From: Zunongwangia profunda SM-A87
Lineage (GTDB): Bacteria; Bacteroidota; Bacteroidia; Flavobacteriales; Flavobacteriaceae
Direction: 5' to 3'
Assembly: GCF_000023465.1 (NCBI RefSeq)
Contig: NC_014041.1
Coordinates: forward strand, 1,323,001 to 1,387,000
DNA: 64,000 nt
This document shows, in pieces, positions 47,137 to 56,011 of the stretch. Below the pieces are notes generated by a model. It was not told the origin of the DNA and did no database searches. It saw nothing but the letters and a program-made list of their open reading frames with translations. The stretch's first letter is position 1. The number at the start of each line of letters is the position of its first letter. Made by a program: the position numbers and the translations under genes.

Positions 47137-48311
47137 GATTCGTTGTTTTTAGTACTGATTTTTTTCTCGTAATCCTCTAAGATCTTCTGAAGCATGGGGC
47201 GATAAAACTTCCAGAAGAAGCTGGCTCTTTCGGTTTTATCCCTATCGTTATAAAAGAAGCGTTTAAAAATTCCGATTCCTTTAAAATAGGAAGTTCCCAT
47301 AGTAATGGGGTTATCACAAAAATCACCAGAGAAATAATAGAATTCGTAATCGCTATCTAAATGGTAAGTTACTGCAGGGAATGATGTAGGAATACCGTAT
47401 TTCTTCAATTCCCGGCTTCCTTTTTCTGTAGTGTACAGTTTATAATTTGCCGCGGTTTTATTGATAGCCGAGTTATTTTGAACAATATCAAACCAAAATG
47501 GATATTTTATTTCATCAGGAAGTGAAAATCGTTTTTTTCCGTAGGCATTACTTATAATCTGTGGAATTTCACGCTCTAAATGAATACTATCTTCAAGAAT
47601 GGTTACCTGATCATTTTCGTTTACAAATGCCACTCCAGATTTTTTAAAAGGCCATTTATTACCGTGTTGATTCAGGTAATTTTTGATTAACCACCTGGGT
47701 AATTCTTTATTAGTTAAGGTATCTAAATTATCAAAATAACGTCCCGTCCAACCGGTCCATTGCAATCCGAAGGTATGTTCAAATTTTCTTCGGATATCGT
47801 ATGCAGTAGGAGAACCAAACGTGTTAAATTCGGTGATTATAAGCTTATTTTTATCCTTCATTTTTTGAAGGAATTCCATATCGTTTTCTTTTAATCCTCC
47901 GTAAACAATGCCGGATCGCTCGGTCTGGTTATTTTGTTCGTACCACTCGTTAGTGTAAATTCCATAGGTATCGGTAAAATAGACCAAATCAGCATCATTG
48001 CTTAGCTGTTCTATTTTGTTGGAAGGAAAACGTTCCAAACCGCGAAGATCGAATTGTTCGTTCTCTTTTGGAAAAAAGCCGAAATAGTCTTCACTTCTTT
48101 TATAGAATTTTGTAGATGTTTTAGTGTACTTCTTGTAGTTAAGCACCCAGTCTAAAGAAATATGTTCCTGTCCTTCTGTAGTTAAAACAGTTTTATCAAT
48201 AATCGCTGCAACCATTTTAGTTTTTGGTGTAAAAAACCACGCCAGAAACATAAAAACAGGCGATAATAAAATTAAAATGATAATGATGTGTTTTAAACGC
48301 TTTTTCAGCAT
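47133..48311 (-). CDS. Membrane-anchored protein of unknown function, paired with YaiO
   Basis: A 392-residue protein with a single N-terminal anchor (KHIIIILILLSPVFMFLAWFF) and a periplasmic body of about 360 residues. The segment ADLVYFTDTYGIYTNEW ... LIITEFNTFGSPTAYDIRRKFEHTFGLQWTGWTGRYFDNLD resembles the alpha/beta class I glutamine-amidotransferase-like fold seen in DUF4350-type proteins, but without a catalytic Cys. That fold is an impression only. It starts one base after yaiO ends (gap 48312) and so is coupled to it. Probably a partner in envelope polysaccharide work. Confidence 0.7.
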   Translation of the reverse strand: MLKKRLKHIIIILILLSPVFMFLAWFFTPKTKMVAAIIDKTVLTTEGQEHISLDWVLNYKKYTKTSTKFYKRSEDYFGFFPKENEQFDLRGLERFPSNKIEQLSNDADLVYFTDTYGIYTNEWYEQNNQTERSGIVYGGLKENDMEFLQKMKDKNKLIITEFNTFGSPTAYDIRRKFEHTFGLQWTGWTGRYFDNLDTLTNKELPRWLIKNYLNQHGNKWPFKKSGVAFVNENDQVTILEDSIHLEREIPQIISNAYGKKRFSLPDEIKYPFWFDIVQNNSAINKTAANYKLYTTEKGSRELKKYGIPTSFPAVTYHLDSDYEFYYFSGDFCDNPITMGTSYFKGIGIFKRFFYNDRDKTERASFFWKFYRPMLQKILEDYEKKISTKNNES

Positions 48312-48312
48312 T

Positions 48313-49575
48313 TTAAAAACGTTTTAAATATCCAACACCTATAGTGAATTGATTGCCTTTTTCTCCCTGGCGATATTCCTGATTTTGGATGCCTGTTTCT
48401 ATAAATAGCACATTGGTGCTCCATAAAGTTTTTCGATAACCGATAGCGATATTATCTGATTTTAGACGGTATTGATTACCATTATTGTATAAGATATTAT
48501 TGGTTTGATTATCTGGAGACAGACCAGTACCTACTCTTAAACTAAGAAAATCGTCTGCGCCACCAAGGTAATAACGCGTCATAAAACTGTACGATTGCGA
48601 AACAGAACTGTTGGATGGCGTTAAAAAGGTCCTGAAATTAAACCAAAAGCTCTTATAATATTTTCCTATAGAAGCGGTATAAATCCAGGTTTGGTCATCG
48701 AAACCTAATAATCGAAAACCGGCTTCGGCCTCCAGAGCCCATGGAAGATTGGCATAAAGGGAGAAACCAGCGCGATATTCGGGGAAAATCCCTGCATCAT
48801 CAGAGAATCCTGCGTTTACATACGCGTAAAAAGTTTCAGAAATGCTTGGATAAGCGTCTACCTCAAATTGTAAGGCATTGTTGTTAAAACGATTGGCGTA
48901 ATTCACCCTGGCTACGATAGATCCTATTTTAGTTTGCCTGCTATAATCGATACTGGCAAGGTGCCAGGGATCATCAAACTGTTTGTCAAAATAAACAAAA
49001 TCGTAGGTAGCACCAATTTGGTTTTTGGCAGAAAGTATGGTTAATCGCTGACTTAAGGAGCGGGCTTCAGTATTTTTAGGATTAATTTTTAAAAGTCTTG
49101 AATTGGCTTCCTGAGCGAGTTTATATTCTTTAAGATCGCGAAGCACTTTCGCTTTCAGCAGTAATAAGTTTTCGGCATCTGGATGTACTTCCAGACCACT
49201 ATTTACAATATCTAAGGCTTTTTTAGAATTGTCGTTCCAATATTCTAAACTACCGTAAGCAAAAGAACCGTCTTCGTGACCCGGATTGTCTTTTAAAACT
49301 TTCTCAAATTCTACTCTTGCGCTATCTGTTTTTTTACTCCAGGTGTAGACTCTACCTAAGAAGATTCGGATTCCTGTGTAATCGGGGCTTTGATCTAATG
49401 CCTGTTTGGCAAGTTTAATGGCTTTAGGATAATCGTCTTCTTCAAAAGCAGCATTTCTTGCCATGCTGAATAACTCATCAGCACCATATTCCTGAGCCCT
49501 ACTAGTAATATTTAGAACCAGGCAAAAGAAAATTAAGGTGCAGTATTTAAAATAAGAACAGTGTATTTTTTGCAT
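48313..49575 (-). CDS. YaiO-family outer-membrane beta-barrel protein with TPRs
   Basis: A 420-residue outer-membrane protein. Start set at MQKIHCSYFKYCTLIFFCLVLNITSRAQ, a good signal peptide; an in-frame ATG at 49602 would add nine residues before it. TPR repeats fill about 30-170 (YPKAIKLAKQALDQSPDYTGIRIFLGRVYTWSKKTDSARVEFEKVLKDNPGHEDG...). The C-terminal barrel (about 190-420) is YaiO-like, ending FTIGVGYLKRF. YaiO proteins accompany exopolysaccharide or surface-glycan systems. Transcribed with the anchored protein downstream. Confidence 0.88.
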   Translation of the reverse strand: MQKIHCSYFKYCTLIFFCLVLNITSRAQEYGADELFSMARNAAFEEDDYPKAIKLAKQALDQSPDYTGIRIFLGRVYTWSKKTDSARVEFEKVLKDNPGHEDGSFAYGSLEYWNDNSKKALDIVNSGLEVHPDAENLLLLKAKVLRDLKEYKLAQEANSRLLKINPKNTEARSLSQRLTILSAKNQIGATYDFVYFDKQFDDPWHLASIDYSRQTKIGSIVARVNYANRFNNNALQFEVDAYPSISETFYAYVNAGFSDDAGIFPEYRAGFSLYANLPWALEAEAGFRLLGFDDQTWIYTASIGKYYKSFWFNFRTFLTPSNSSVSQSYSFMTRYYLGGADDFLSLRVGTGLSPDNQTNNILYNNGNQYRLKSDNIAIGYRKTLWSTNVLFIETGIQNQEYRQGEKGNQFTIGVGYLKRF

Positions 49576-49648
49576 TATAAAAGGATACGGGTGCGAAAGC
49601 ACATGATTTGGGTTTTATGAATATAAAAATTAAATACTATTTTACCTA

Positions 49649-49672
49649 CAAAAATATTGGATAAACCAATAT
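49649..49672 (-). promoter_or_regulatory. Minus-7 element and overlapping hairpin before yaiO
   Basis: On the minus strand, ATATTGG-TTTAT-CCAATAT followed by five T's forms a short hairpin 40-60 nt after the REC-PAS gene. The overlapping TATTTTTG (49649-49656) fits TAnnTTTG as a yaiO promoter. It may both end the upstream transcript and start yaiO. Confidence 0.5.
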
Positions 49673-49711
49673 ATCAAACAAAAATGAGAAGTGTTTTTAA
49701 GGAAGATGCGA

Positions 49712-50710
49712 TTAATCGTCTAATTCGATCTGGGCTGTTTTATCTGAAATTTCGCGAATAATTTTGTCAAATTCCTGAGCCGACCTGTTTATTTGCTCAA
49801 GGTAGAAGTCGGATGGCTCTTCAAAATGTTCATTAAGCATGTTTACCAGTGCCATCATTCGAACTAGGGGAGCCCTTACCACGTGGCTTTGAGTCCATGC
49901 TATTTCGCGTAGCTTTCTATTTTGGGTTTCCATCGCCTTAATGTGCTTGAGTTTTTTTGTAATATCGTTAGCAAGTATTAAGCGAGCCGATTTCTCATTA
50001 AATTTAATGAGGTTGCTATGGATTTCTACATCAATAATTTGATTATCCTTAGTTTTATGTTTGGAAATTCCTTTAAAGCTTCTGGTAACATTCTTTCTTG
50101 TTTCGTAAACCGTTTTAAGGATTTTTGGAATTTCGTCCCCAGATGCAATATCAGTAATTTTTAAGGAAAGGAATTCGTTAATAGAGTAGCCATATTTTTG
50201 TAGTGCAGCTTCGTTAACATCTAAAAACTCTAAGGTATCGATGTCATAAACCCACATGGGTTGCGGGCTTAAATGAAATAAACGGCTATAGCGCATTTTT
50301 GCTTCTTCCAGCGCATGAATATAATTGCGGCGATCTATATTGTGTCTTATCGCTTTATAGATACTAAAGGTATCTAAGGTTTCTTTTATCAGGTAATCTG
50401 AGGCTCCTCTTTCTAGACAAGAAATACTAAAAGGCAGATCTATTTTATTGCTTAAAATTACCGTGGGTATAGAGGGACTAAAGGATAGAATTTGGTCTAT
50501 TTTAGTTGATGCCGTTTCTCCTGGTTTGCCCAGATCTAAAAAAATGATATGGTATTTTTGCTTTTTTAATTCTTTAATAGCATCTGTAGTGGAATATACC
50601 GAAGTGACTTTAGTTTTAATAATTGATTTGTCCAGATAATTTTTTAGATAGAATAATTCCTCTTCAGGCTTAGCTATCATTAATATATTGTAGGTCTTGT
50701 TTTCAATCAT
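49712..50710 (-). CDS. REC-PAS signalling protein with HisKA-like end and no ATPase domain
   Basis: A 332-residue cytoplasmic protein. Receiver domain about 8-128 (YNILMIAKPEEE, phospho-acceptor Asp in IIFLDLG, TVILSNKID, ERGASDYLIK). PAS domain about 140-260 (FHLSPQPMWVYDIDTLEFLDVNEAALQKYGYSINEFLSLKITDI). The C-terminal 75 residues form a dimerisation-helix pair with IAWTQSHVVRAPLVRMMALVNML, where His fits the HisKA H-box. It then ends with no HATPase_c domain. It may need another kinase or act as a scaffold. It lies directly upstream of yaiO on the same strand. Confidence 0.85.
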   Translation of the reverse strand: MIENKTYNILMIAKPEEELFYLKNYLDKSIIKTKVTSVYSTTDAIKELKKQKYHIIFLDLGKPGETASTKIDQILSFSPSIPTVILSNKIDLPFSISCLERGASDYLIKETLDTFSIYKAIRHNIDRRNYIHALEEAKMRYSRLFHLSPQPMWVYDIDTLEFLDVNEAALQKYGYSINEFLSLKITDIASGDEIPKILKTVYETRKNVTRSFKGISKHKTKDNQIIDVEIHSNLIKFNEKSARLILANDITKKLKHIKAMETQNRKLREIAWTQSHVVRAPLVRMMALVNMLNEHFEEPSDFYLEQINRSAQEFDKIIREISDKTAQIELDD

Positions 50711-50919
50711 TTTCTCAACCTCTTCAAAAGCTTTTTAATGTTTCCTTTTAAAGCATTGGACTTCAGAAAAAGCATTCCGCATTAAGAATAATTTAAGGAA
50801 TGTCAAAGATATAATCTTAGGCTGAATAAAACAATGAAAACTTTTAGCACAAAAAAATGTCAAAATTTCTATATATTTTTTGAACTAAAAATCACGCCTT
50901 ATCTTTATAAAAAAAGCTT

Positions 50920-51768
50920 ATGAAGATTACTGATATTAATGGGACGGTACGCCTCAATAATGGATTAGAAATGCCTTATTTAGGCTTAGGTGTTTATAAA
51001 TCTAAGGATGGAAAAGAAGTTAAGGACGCAATACATTATGCTTTAAAAGCAGGTTATCGACATATCGATACTGCCAGTTTTTATGATAATGAAGAGGGAG
51101 TAGGACAGGCGATAAAAGAAAGTAATATTAACAGAGATGATATTTTTATCACCAGTAAGGTCTGGAATGACGACCAGGGGTACGAAGGTACTTTAAAGGC
51201 TATTGATAAGAGCTTGGAGAAATTACAGTTGGATTATTTAGATTTGTATTTAATTCACTGGCCTGTTCCCGATACTTTGACTGAAACCTGGCGAGCGATG
51301 GAAGAGATTTATAAATCGGGTAAGGTAAAAGCCATCGGGTTATGTAATTGTGTAGAACATCAAATGGATGAAATCATTCAAAATGGTAGTATAAAGCCAA
51401 TGTTATTGCAAAATGAATTCCATCCAAAGTTGGTACAACAAAATATGCTGGATTATTGTGCTGAAAGAAATATCCAGTATGAAGGTTGGTCACCCTTAAT
51501 GCGCGGGCAAATTTTGGATAATAAACTTTTAAAAGATATCGCTGAAAAATATGGTAAATCTACCGCTCAGGTGGTGTTGCGATGGGATTTGCAAAAAGGT
51601 GTGATTACGATTCCCAAAAGTGTTCATGAAAACAGGATTCATCAAAACGCTGATATTTTTGATTTTGAATTGTCTGAATCTGAAGTACAGAAGATAGATG
51701 CTTTGGATAGTAATGAAAGAACAGGAGCACATCCCGATCATTTTATGGAGCATTTTGCCAATAAATAA
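50920..51768 (+). CDS. Aldo/keto reductase
   Basis: A 282-residue AKR5-like NADPH-dependent reductase ((beta/alpha)8). Catalytic tetrad visible: Asp in HIDTASFYDNEEGVG, Tyr58-type residue in the same motif, Lys in ITSKVWN and His in YLIHWPVP. The C-terminal IPKSVHENRIHQNADIFDFELS binds the nucleotide phosphate. Substrates are likely small aldehydes or 2,5-diketo-gluconate-like ketones. The 209-bp upstream gap has a near-match minus-7 (TATCTTTA). Convergent to the GapN-like gene, 22 nt between them. Confidence 0.93.
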   Translation: MKITDINGTVRLNNGLEMPYLGLGVYKSKDGKEVKDAIHYALKAGYRHIDTASFYDNEEGVGQAIKESNINRDDIFITSKVWNDDQGYEGTLKAIDKSLEKLQLDYLDLYLIHWPVPDTLTETWRAMEEIYKSGKVKAIGLCNCVEHQMDEIIQNGSIKPMLLQNEFHPKLVQQNMLDYCAERNIQYEGWSPLMRGQILDNKLLKDIAEKYGKSTAQVVLRWDLQKGVITIPKSVHENRIHQNADIFDFELSESEVQKIDALDSNERTGAHPDHFMEHFANK

Positions 51769-51790
51769 CCGGGATATTCCTGAGTAAAAG

Positions 51791-53365
51791 TTAGAGAAGA
51801 TAATCTGTACTCATAAAATTAGAAGATTTGCTATGGAGTAAATTTTCTAAAATTTCGTTATTGTATGGATTATCTTTAGATGCAACAAATGTGCGTATAG
51901 AAAAGGAGCGCAGTGCATCGTGTACACTAAGCGTACCTACTGCCGAATCTTTTCTTCCCGTAAATGGGAAAACATCGGGACCTCGCTGGCAGGAGCTATT
52001 CAGGTTTACGCGGCAAACAAGATTTACCAGAGTGTCGATTAGCGGTGCAAGTTCTGCAATATCTTTACCAAAGAGTGATACCTGCTGGCCATAATTTGAA
52101 TCTGCAATTTCTTCCAGGATTTCTTCAATGTCAGAAAAAGGTTTAACTGGTATAACCGGACCAAACTGCTCTTCTTGGTACACCTTCATATCTTTGGTCA
52201 CCGGAAAAAGCACGGCCGGGAAAATAAAATTCTCTGAAACCTCACCTCCTTTTTTGTTGATTATTTTAGCCCCTTGTTGTTTGGCATCATCAATTAAATC
52301 TTGAATATAAGCAGGTTTTTCAGGCTCGGGAAGCGGGGTTAACTGTACATTTTCTTCCCAGGGATTTCCAAATTTTAAAGCATCTACTTTTTCAGCAAAA
52401 CGTTTTAAAAATGCGTCCTGAACCGATTCGTGTACATAAAGTATTTTAAGGGCGGTACAACGTTGGCCATTAAAAGAAAGAGTACCCGAGATACATTCGC
52501 TAATCGCTAAATCTAAGTCGGCATCCGGCAATACGATCCCCGGGTTTTTAGCTTCAAGTCCTAAAACCAGTCGTAGTCTGTTTTTAAAAGGATGTTGATC
52601 CTGCAAAGCAATAGCCGATTTACTATTACCTATAAGTGCGAGAACGTCTATTCTTCCGCTTTGCATTATAGGGGCGGCAACCTCACGACCTCTACCGTAA
52701 ATTACATTTACCACACCGGCAGGAAAACTTTCCTGAAAAGCTTTAAGAAGCGGAGAAATTAGTAAAACTCCATGTTTCGCCGGTTTAAAAATCACGGTAT
52801 TTCCCATAATAATAGCGGGAATAAGTAAAGCAAAAGTTTCATTTAAAGGATAGTTATAAGGCCCCAGGCATAAAACGATTCCTAAAGGTCCCCTCCTAAT
52901 ATGCGCATAAACACCGTCTTTTTTAGAAAATTTAGCGCTGTTGCGATCCAGGTCTTTATAATCTTCAATAGTATCTTCTATATACTCCACCGTTCGGTCA
53001 AATTCCTTGTAAGAATCTGGCATAGATTTTCCAATTTCCCACATAAGGTATTTCACTACAATCTCGCGTTGCAATTTCATTTTGCCTACGAAATTTTCCA
53101 TGCAGGCAATACGTTCGGATACTTTCATGGTAGGCCATAAGCCTTTTCCTTTATCAAAAGCATTGCAAGCTGAGGTTAATACTTCTAAAGCTGTAGTTTT
53201 ATCCATATGTGGAACAGTCCCCAATAAAGTTCTTTGATAATTTTCTGAAGTTGAAATTGTAGAAAAAACTTCATCGGTTTTGCCTTGCCATTCGATGAGT
53301 TTGCCGTCGCTTAGATAGGATTTTTGATGTAGTAGTTCGTTGATTTTTAGTTGGTCGGGTATCAT
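51791..53365 (-). CDS. Aldehyde dehydrogenase, GapN-like
   Basis: A 524-residue ALDH-superfamily protein. It resembles non-phosphorylating NADP-dependent glyceraldehyde-3-phosphate dehydrogenases, which bypass GAPDH and PGK to make NADPH. Visible: [35 protein letters not shown] (nucleotide loop with PAK), catalytic Cys in [23 protein letters not shown] and the C-terminal [25 protein letters not shown]. The usual general-base motif ELGGK reads GLEAK here. GapN is a common label for this branch, but the substrate is unproven. Start at ATG 53365. Confidence 0.85.
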   Translation of the reverse strand: MIPDQLKINELLHQKSYLSDGKLIEWQGKTDEVFSTISTSENYQRTLLGTVPHMDKTTALEVLTSACNAFDKGKGLWPTMKVSERIACMENFVGKMKLQREIVVKYLMWEIGKSMPDSYKEFDRTVEYIEDTIEDYKDLDRNSAKFSKKDGVYAHIRRGPLGIVLCLGPYNYPLNETFALLIPAIIMGNTVIFKPAKHGVLLISPLLKAFQESFPAGVVNVIYGRGREVAAPIMQSGRIDVLALIGNSKSAIALQDQHPFKNRLRLVLGLEAKNPGIVLPDADLDLAISECISGTLSFNGQRCTALKILYVHESVQDAFLKRFAEKVDALKFGNPWEENVQLTPLPEPEKPAYIQDLIDDAKQQGAKIINKKGGEVSENFIFPAVLFPVTKDMKVYQEEQFGPVIPVKPFSDIEEILEEIADSNYGQQVSLFGKDIAELAPLIDTLVNLVCRVNLNSSCQRGPDVFPFTGRKDSAVGTLSVHDALRSFSIRTFVASKDNPYNNEILENLLHSKSSNFMSTDYLL

Positions 53366-53510
53366 ATTTTTAAATTCAATTTAGTATAATGTGAATATAC
53401 TCAATTTCCATTCTTTAGTGATTGTGAAATTATCAATTTATTAAGTTTTATTTTTATTCAATTATATTTTGAATTTATATCTGAACCTGTTTAATTTGCC
53501 ATTTCAAATT

Positions 53511-53584
53511 CGGGATGTGGCGCAGTCTGGTAGCGTATACGTCTGGGGGGCGTAGGGTCGCAGGTTCAAATCCTGTCATCCCGA
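53511..53584 (+). tRNA. tRNA-Pro (anticodon GGG)
   Basis: All arms fold. The 7-bp acceptor stem is CGGGATG/CATCCCG. The D-arm is GCGC..GCGT, the anticodon stem TACGT/GCGTA with loop CTGGGGG (anticodon GGG at 53545-53547), and the T-arm GCAGG-TTCAAAT-CCTGT. The discriminator is A and CCA is not encoded (next bases CGA). It marks the integration site of the downstream element. Confidence 0.95.
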
Positions 53585-53629
53585 CGAATAGGGTATTAAA
53601 AGGAATTCTTTTAATATATAAATAATTGA

Positions 53630-53663
53630 AAGTCAGTAAAATGTATTTTTACTGACTTTTTTT
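53630..53663 (+). terminator. Terminator of tRNA-Pro
   Basis: AAGTCAGTAAAA (53630-53641) pairs with TTTTACTGACTT (53647-53658), then TTTTT. Confidence 0.88.
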
Positions 53664-53690
53664 ATATCCGTTTAAAAGCATATTCATTGA

Positions 53691-53740
53691 TGTCCTATTT
53701 CGTGTCCTATTTTTTTAGGAAATAAATTCCTAAATTTAGG
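53691..53740. repeat. Cluster of short repeats in the integrase leader
   Basis: TGTCCTATTT occurs twice, 12 bp apart (53691 and 53703). The inverted repeats TCCTA...TAGGA (53706-53720) and AGGAA...TTCCT (53717-53731) overlap. CCTAAATTTAGG (53729-53740) is a perfect palindrome. They suit integrase arm-type or excisionase sites. Confidence 0.55.
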
Positions 53741-53775
53741 GTTAATAGCCCGTATTGACTTTCGGAGCGATTTGG

Positions 53776-53810
53776 CTTTCGTTTAAAGGAATGTTTAACC
53801 AAAACGAAAG
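53776..53810 (+). promoter_or_regulatory. Hairpin just before the integrase start
   Basis: CTTTCGTTT (53776-53784) pairs with AAACGAAAG (53802-53810), 17-nt loop, ending 2 nt before the ATG at 53813. It may hinder translation or be a protein site. Confidence 0.5.
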
Positions 53811-53812
53811 TG

Positions 53813-55093
53813 ATGACGAAATTTCACACATTCAATATTCATTTTTGGTTGAAAAAATCATCAATCAAAAATGATGGAACGACCCCTATCTATGCAAGAA
53901 TCTGGGTAGATAGTAAACCTAGCGATATAAGTACCAAGGAATCTGTACATGCTAAACACTGGGATGATAAGGCAGATCGGGTAAAAACTAGAACAAAAAA
54001 CGCCAAAATCGTCAATGATGCACTAGATGAGATAAAATCACTCATCAAGAAAGCATATAGGCAACTTAAAGATGAAAATAGGCCAATTACCTCTCAGTCT
54101 ATTAAATTGAGGTATTTTGGCAAGGATAAGGCTGTATTGACGTGCAAGGACCTTATGGATTACCATAGGGAAAATGAACTTCATAAACTGGCACCTGGTA
54201 CCGCTAAGAATTACAATGCTACCGAAAAATATGTGAGCCGTTTTCTCAAAAAGGAATTCAAATCGAATGATATCCCTTTGGCACAGATCAACTATACCTT
54301 TATAGTAAAATTTGAAAACTATCTCCGCACTTGTCCCCCTTTGAGTAAATCCAGACCGCTCAATCACAACGGTATGATGAAGCATTTAGAACGTTTACAG
54401 AAGTTTACAACCCTTGCCCTGAAACATGGTTGGCTGAAATCAAATCCCTTTGCATTATATCAATTGAAGTACGAGGAATTTGATTGTCCCTTTTTGGAGC
54501 GGGATGAGCTCGACAGCATAATGCTGCTTCGCATTTCCCAAGAAAGTATTCGGTTGGTTAGGGATGTATTTGTTTTTTCCTGCTATACCGGGCTCAGTTA
54601 TATCGAGGTAAAAAACTTGAAACAATGCGACATCGTCAATGGTATTGATGATGAGCAATGGATAATGGTCAGGCGTCAAAAGACAAAGACCCCGGTAAAA
54701 CTACCCGTATTGGATGAGGCCAAGGCAATATTGGAGAAATATGCAGATTATCCTAGTGAAGAAAATAACTATTCGCTATTACGAATGTTCAGTGATCAAA
54801 AAATCAATAAACACCTCAAGAAAATAGCGGAGTTATGCAACATTAAGAAGAACCTGACTTTTCACGTTGCGCGGCATACCTTTGCTACTACAATAGCCCT
54901 TCTCAATGATGTTCCTATAGAAACGGTCTCAAAAATGTTGGGGCACACCAAATTATCAACGACCCAGAAATATGCCAGGGTTATTGAAAAGAAGATTAGT
55001 AGTGATATGACTAAATTGAAAATAAAATTAAATAATTCAAAAAAGGAGCAAAACTACAGGTCAACAGCACACGACCATTTAAAAATTGTTTGA
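53813..55093 (+). CDS. int: Tyrosine-type site-specific integrase
   Basis: A 426-residue recombinase of the CTnDOT/Bacteroides type. N-terminal Arm DNA-binding domain (FHTFNIHFWLKKSSIKNDGTTPIYARIWVDSKPSDIST, about 1-90), SAM-like core-binding domain (about 105-205) and catalytic domain (about 220-405). The catalytic residues are Lys in RRQKTKTPVKLP, HxxR in HVARHTFATTIAL, His in MLGHTKLSTT and Tyr in QKYARV. The first arginine is replaced by serine (CYTGLSYIEV), the same substitution known in IntDOT. Start is ATG 53813; GTG 53810 sits in frame before it. It probably mediates insertion at the adjacent tRNA. Confidence 0.94.
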   Translation: MTKFHTFNIHFWLKKSSIKNDGTTPIYARIWVDSKPSDISTKESVHAKHWDDKADRVKTRTKNAKIVNDALDEIKSLIKKAYRQLKDENRPITSQSIKLRYFGKDKAVLTCKDLMDYHRENELHKLAPGTAKNYNATEKYVSRFLKKEFKSNDIPLAQINYTFIVKFENYLRTCPPLSKSRPLNHNGMMKHLERLQKFTTLALKHGWLKSNPFALYQLKYEEFDCPFLERDELDSIMLLRISQESIRLVRDVFVFSCYTGLSYIEVKNLKQCDIVNGIDDEQWIMVRRQKTKTPVKLPVLDEAKAILEKYADYPSEENNYSLLRMFSDQKINKHLKKIAELCNIKKNLTFHVARHTFATTIALLNDVPIETVSKMLGHTKLSTTQKYARVIEKKISSDMTKLKIKLNNSKKEQNYRSTAHDHLKIV

Positions 55094-55107
55094 TATAATT
55101 TATTAGG

Positions 55108-55163
55108 TTGATTCCCGAGAGCTTATCACAGTATTCGTGCTAAGCTCTTAGGAATCAATTTTT
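55108..55163. terminator. Terminator-like hairpin between int and traN
   Basis: Lower stem TTGATTCC (55108-55115) / GGAATCAA (55151-55158); upper stem AGAGCTTA (55118-55125) / TAAGCTCT (55141-55148); 15-nt loop; T5 on the + side. CTTATCACAGTATTCGT (55122-55138) recurs exactly at the start of traJ (58453-58469). Confidence 0.85.
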
Positions 55164-55190
55164 AACAAGCATGATGGTCAAAGTAAATTA

Positions 55191-56000
55191 CTATTTTTTG
55201 TTCATAGGAGTTTTCAAAACAATCTTCCTACTTCCATTTAACTCTTGCAATTCCAATTGCAATTTCTCCTTACTACCCAGTACAAATTTGGGCAGCACAT
55301 ACACCAAGTGTAACGATTGGCTGTTATAGATCTTCGAAGGCATATGGCAAGTATAGATCGGTTTTGTTTCCAGTTTTTGAAAGGAAGATTTTCTTTTTTT
55401 GTTGCCACTAACGCGGTATACTTTCAGAAAATCTATTTCGAAAGTAATTCCCGAAGTATTGGTAAGTTCCATTACCAGATAGGTTTCTGAAGCATTGTAG
55501 GCGATACGTCGTAACTGAAGCTTGATGCCTCTTTTACGTTTGGTCTTGGAATGTTTTTTACCTGTTTTTAGCAGATACTCAGCAAAGCGCTGAAAATATT
55601 CCTGTCGCTTAATAAGACTGTCTTGTTCTTTCTGTGTGGTTTTGGGAGTAGCTTTGGCTGGAATCTCCATTCCGATACTTTCATCAGTAGAAATAAAATA
55701 ATTCAGTTTGGGAAGTTCTTTTTTATATTTCAGCATATAGGAATAGACCTTTCCATCATCGGTCACTACCAAAAGGTTACTTTCTTCTCCGGGTTGTGCC
55801 TTTAATAGCCCAAAATACTGCTTCTTTTCGCGATTATAGGTAAACACAAAATTGGATGCTCCTGTTATGCCTTGTCGGATAGCACTCGGTAAAAACAAGG
55901 CCACGTTCTTTTTATCATTCGCATATAAAGTATCTAAAGCCTTTTGGGCATTGACTGGATTTATTAAAGCCAGTAATAATATAATAGTAAATGTTCTCAT
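55191..56000 (-). CDS. traN: Conjugative transposon protein TraN (VirB9-like)
   Basis: A 269-residue periplasmic/outer-membrane component of the DUF4138 family, the TraN subunit of the CTnDOT-type conjugation channel. Signal peptide 1-18 (MRTFTIILLLALINPVNA). The beta-rich N-terminal VirB9-like part is followed by conserved RGIKLQLRRIAYNASETYLVMELTNTSGITFEIDFLKVYRV (about 165-205). It ends NGSRKIVLKTPMNKK. Last gene of the tra module, 11 nt after traM. Confidence 0.9.
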   Translation of the reverse strand: MRTFTIILLLALINPVNAQKALDTLYANDKKNVALFLPSAIRQGITGASNFVFTYNREKKQYFGLLKAQPGEESNLLVVTDDGKVYSYMLKYKKELPKLNYFISTDESIGMEIPAKATPKTTQKEQDSLIKRQEYFQRFAEYLLKTGKKHSKTKRKRGIKLQLRRIAYNASETYLVMELTNTSGITFEIDFLKVYRVSGNKKRKSSFQKLETKPIYTCHMPSKIYNSQSLHLVYVLPKFVLGSKEKLQLELQELNGSRKIVLKTPMNKK

Positions 56001-56011
56001 AATATTTGATT

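Noticed and set aside
53511..53584. Possible second tRNA or att copy inside the window
   Set aside because: No repeat of the tRNA 3' half (T-arm plus acceptor) was noticed between 53585 and 64000.
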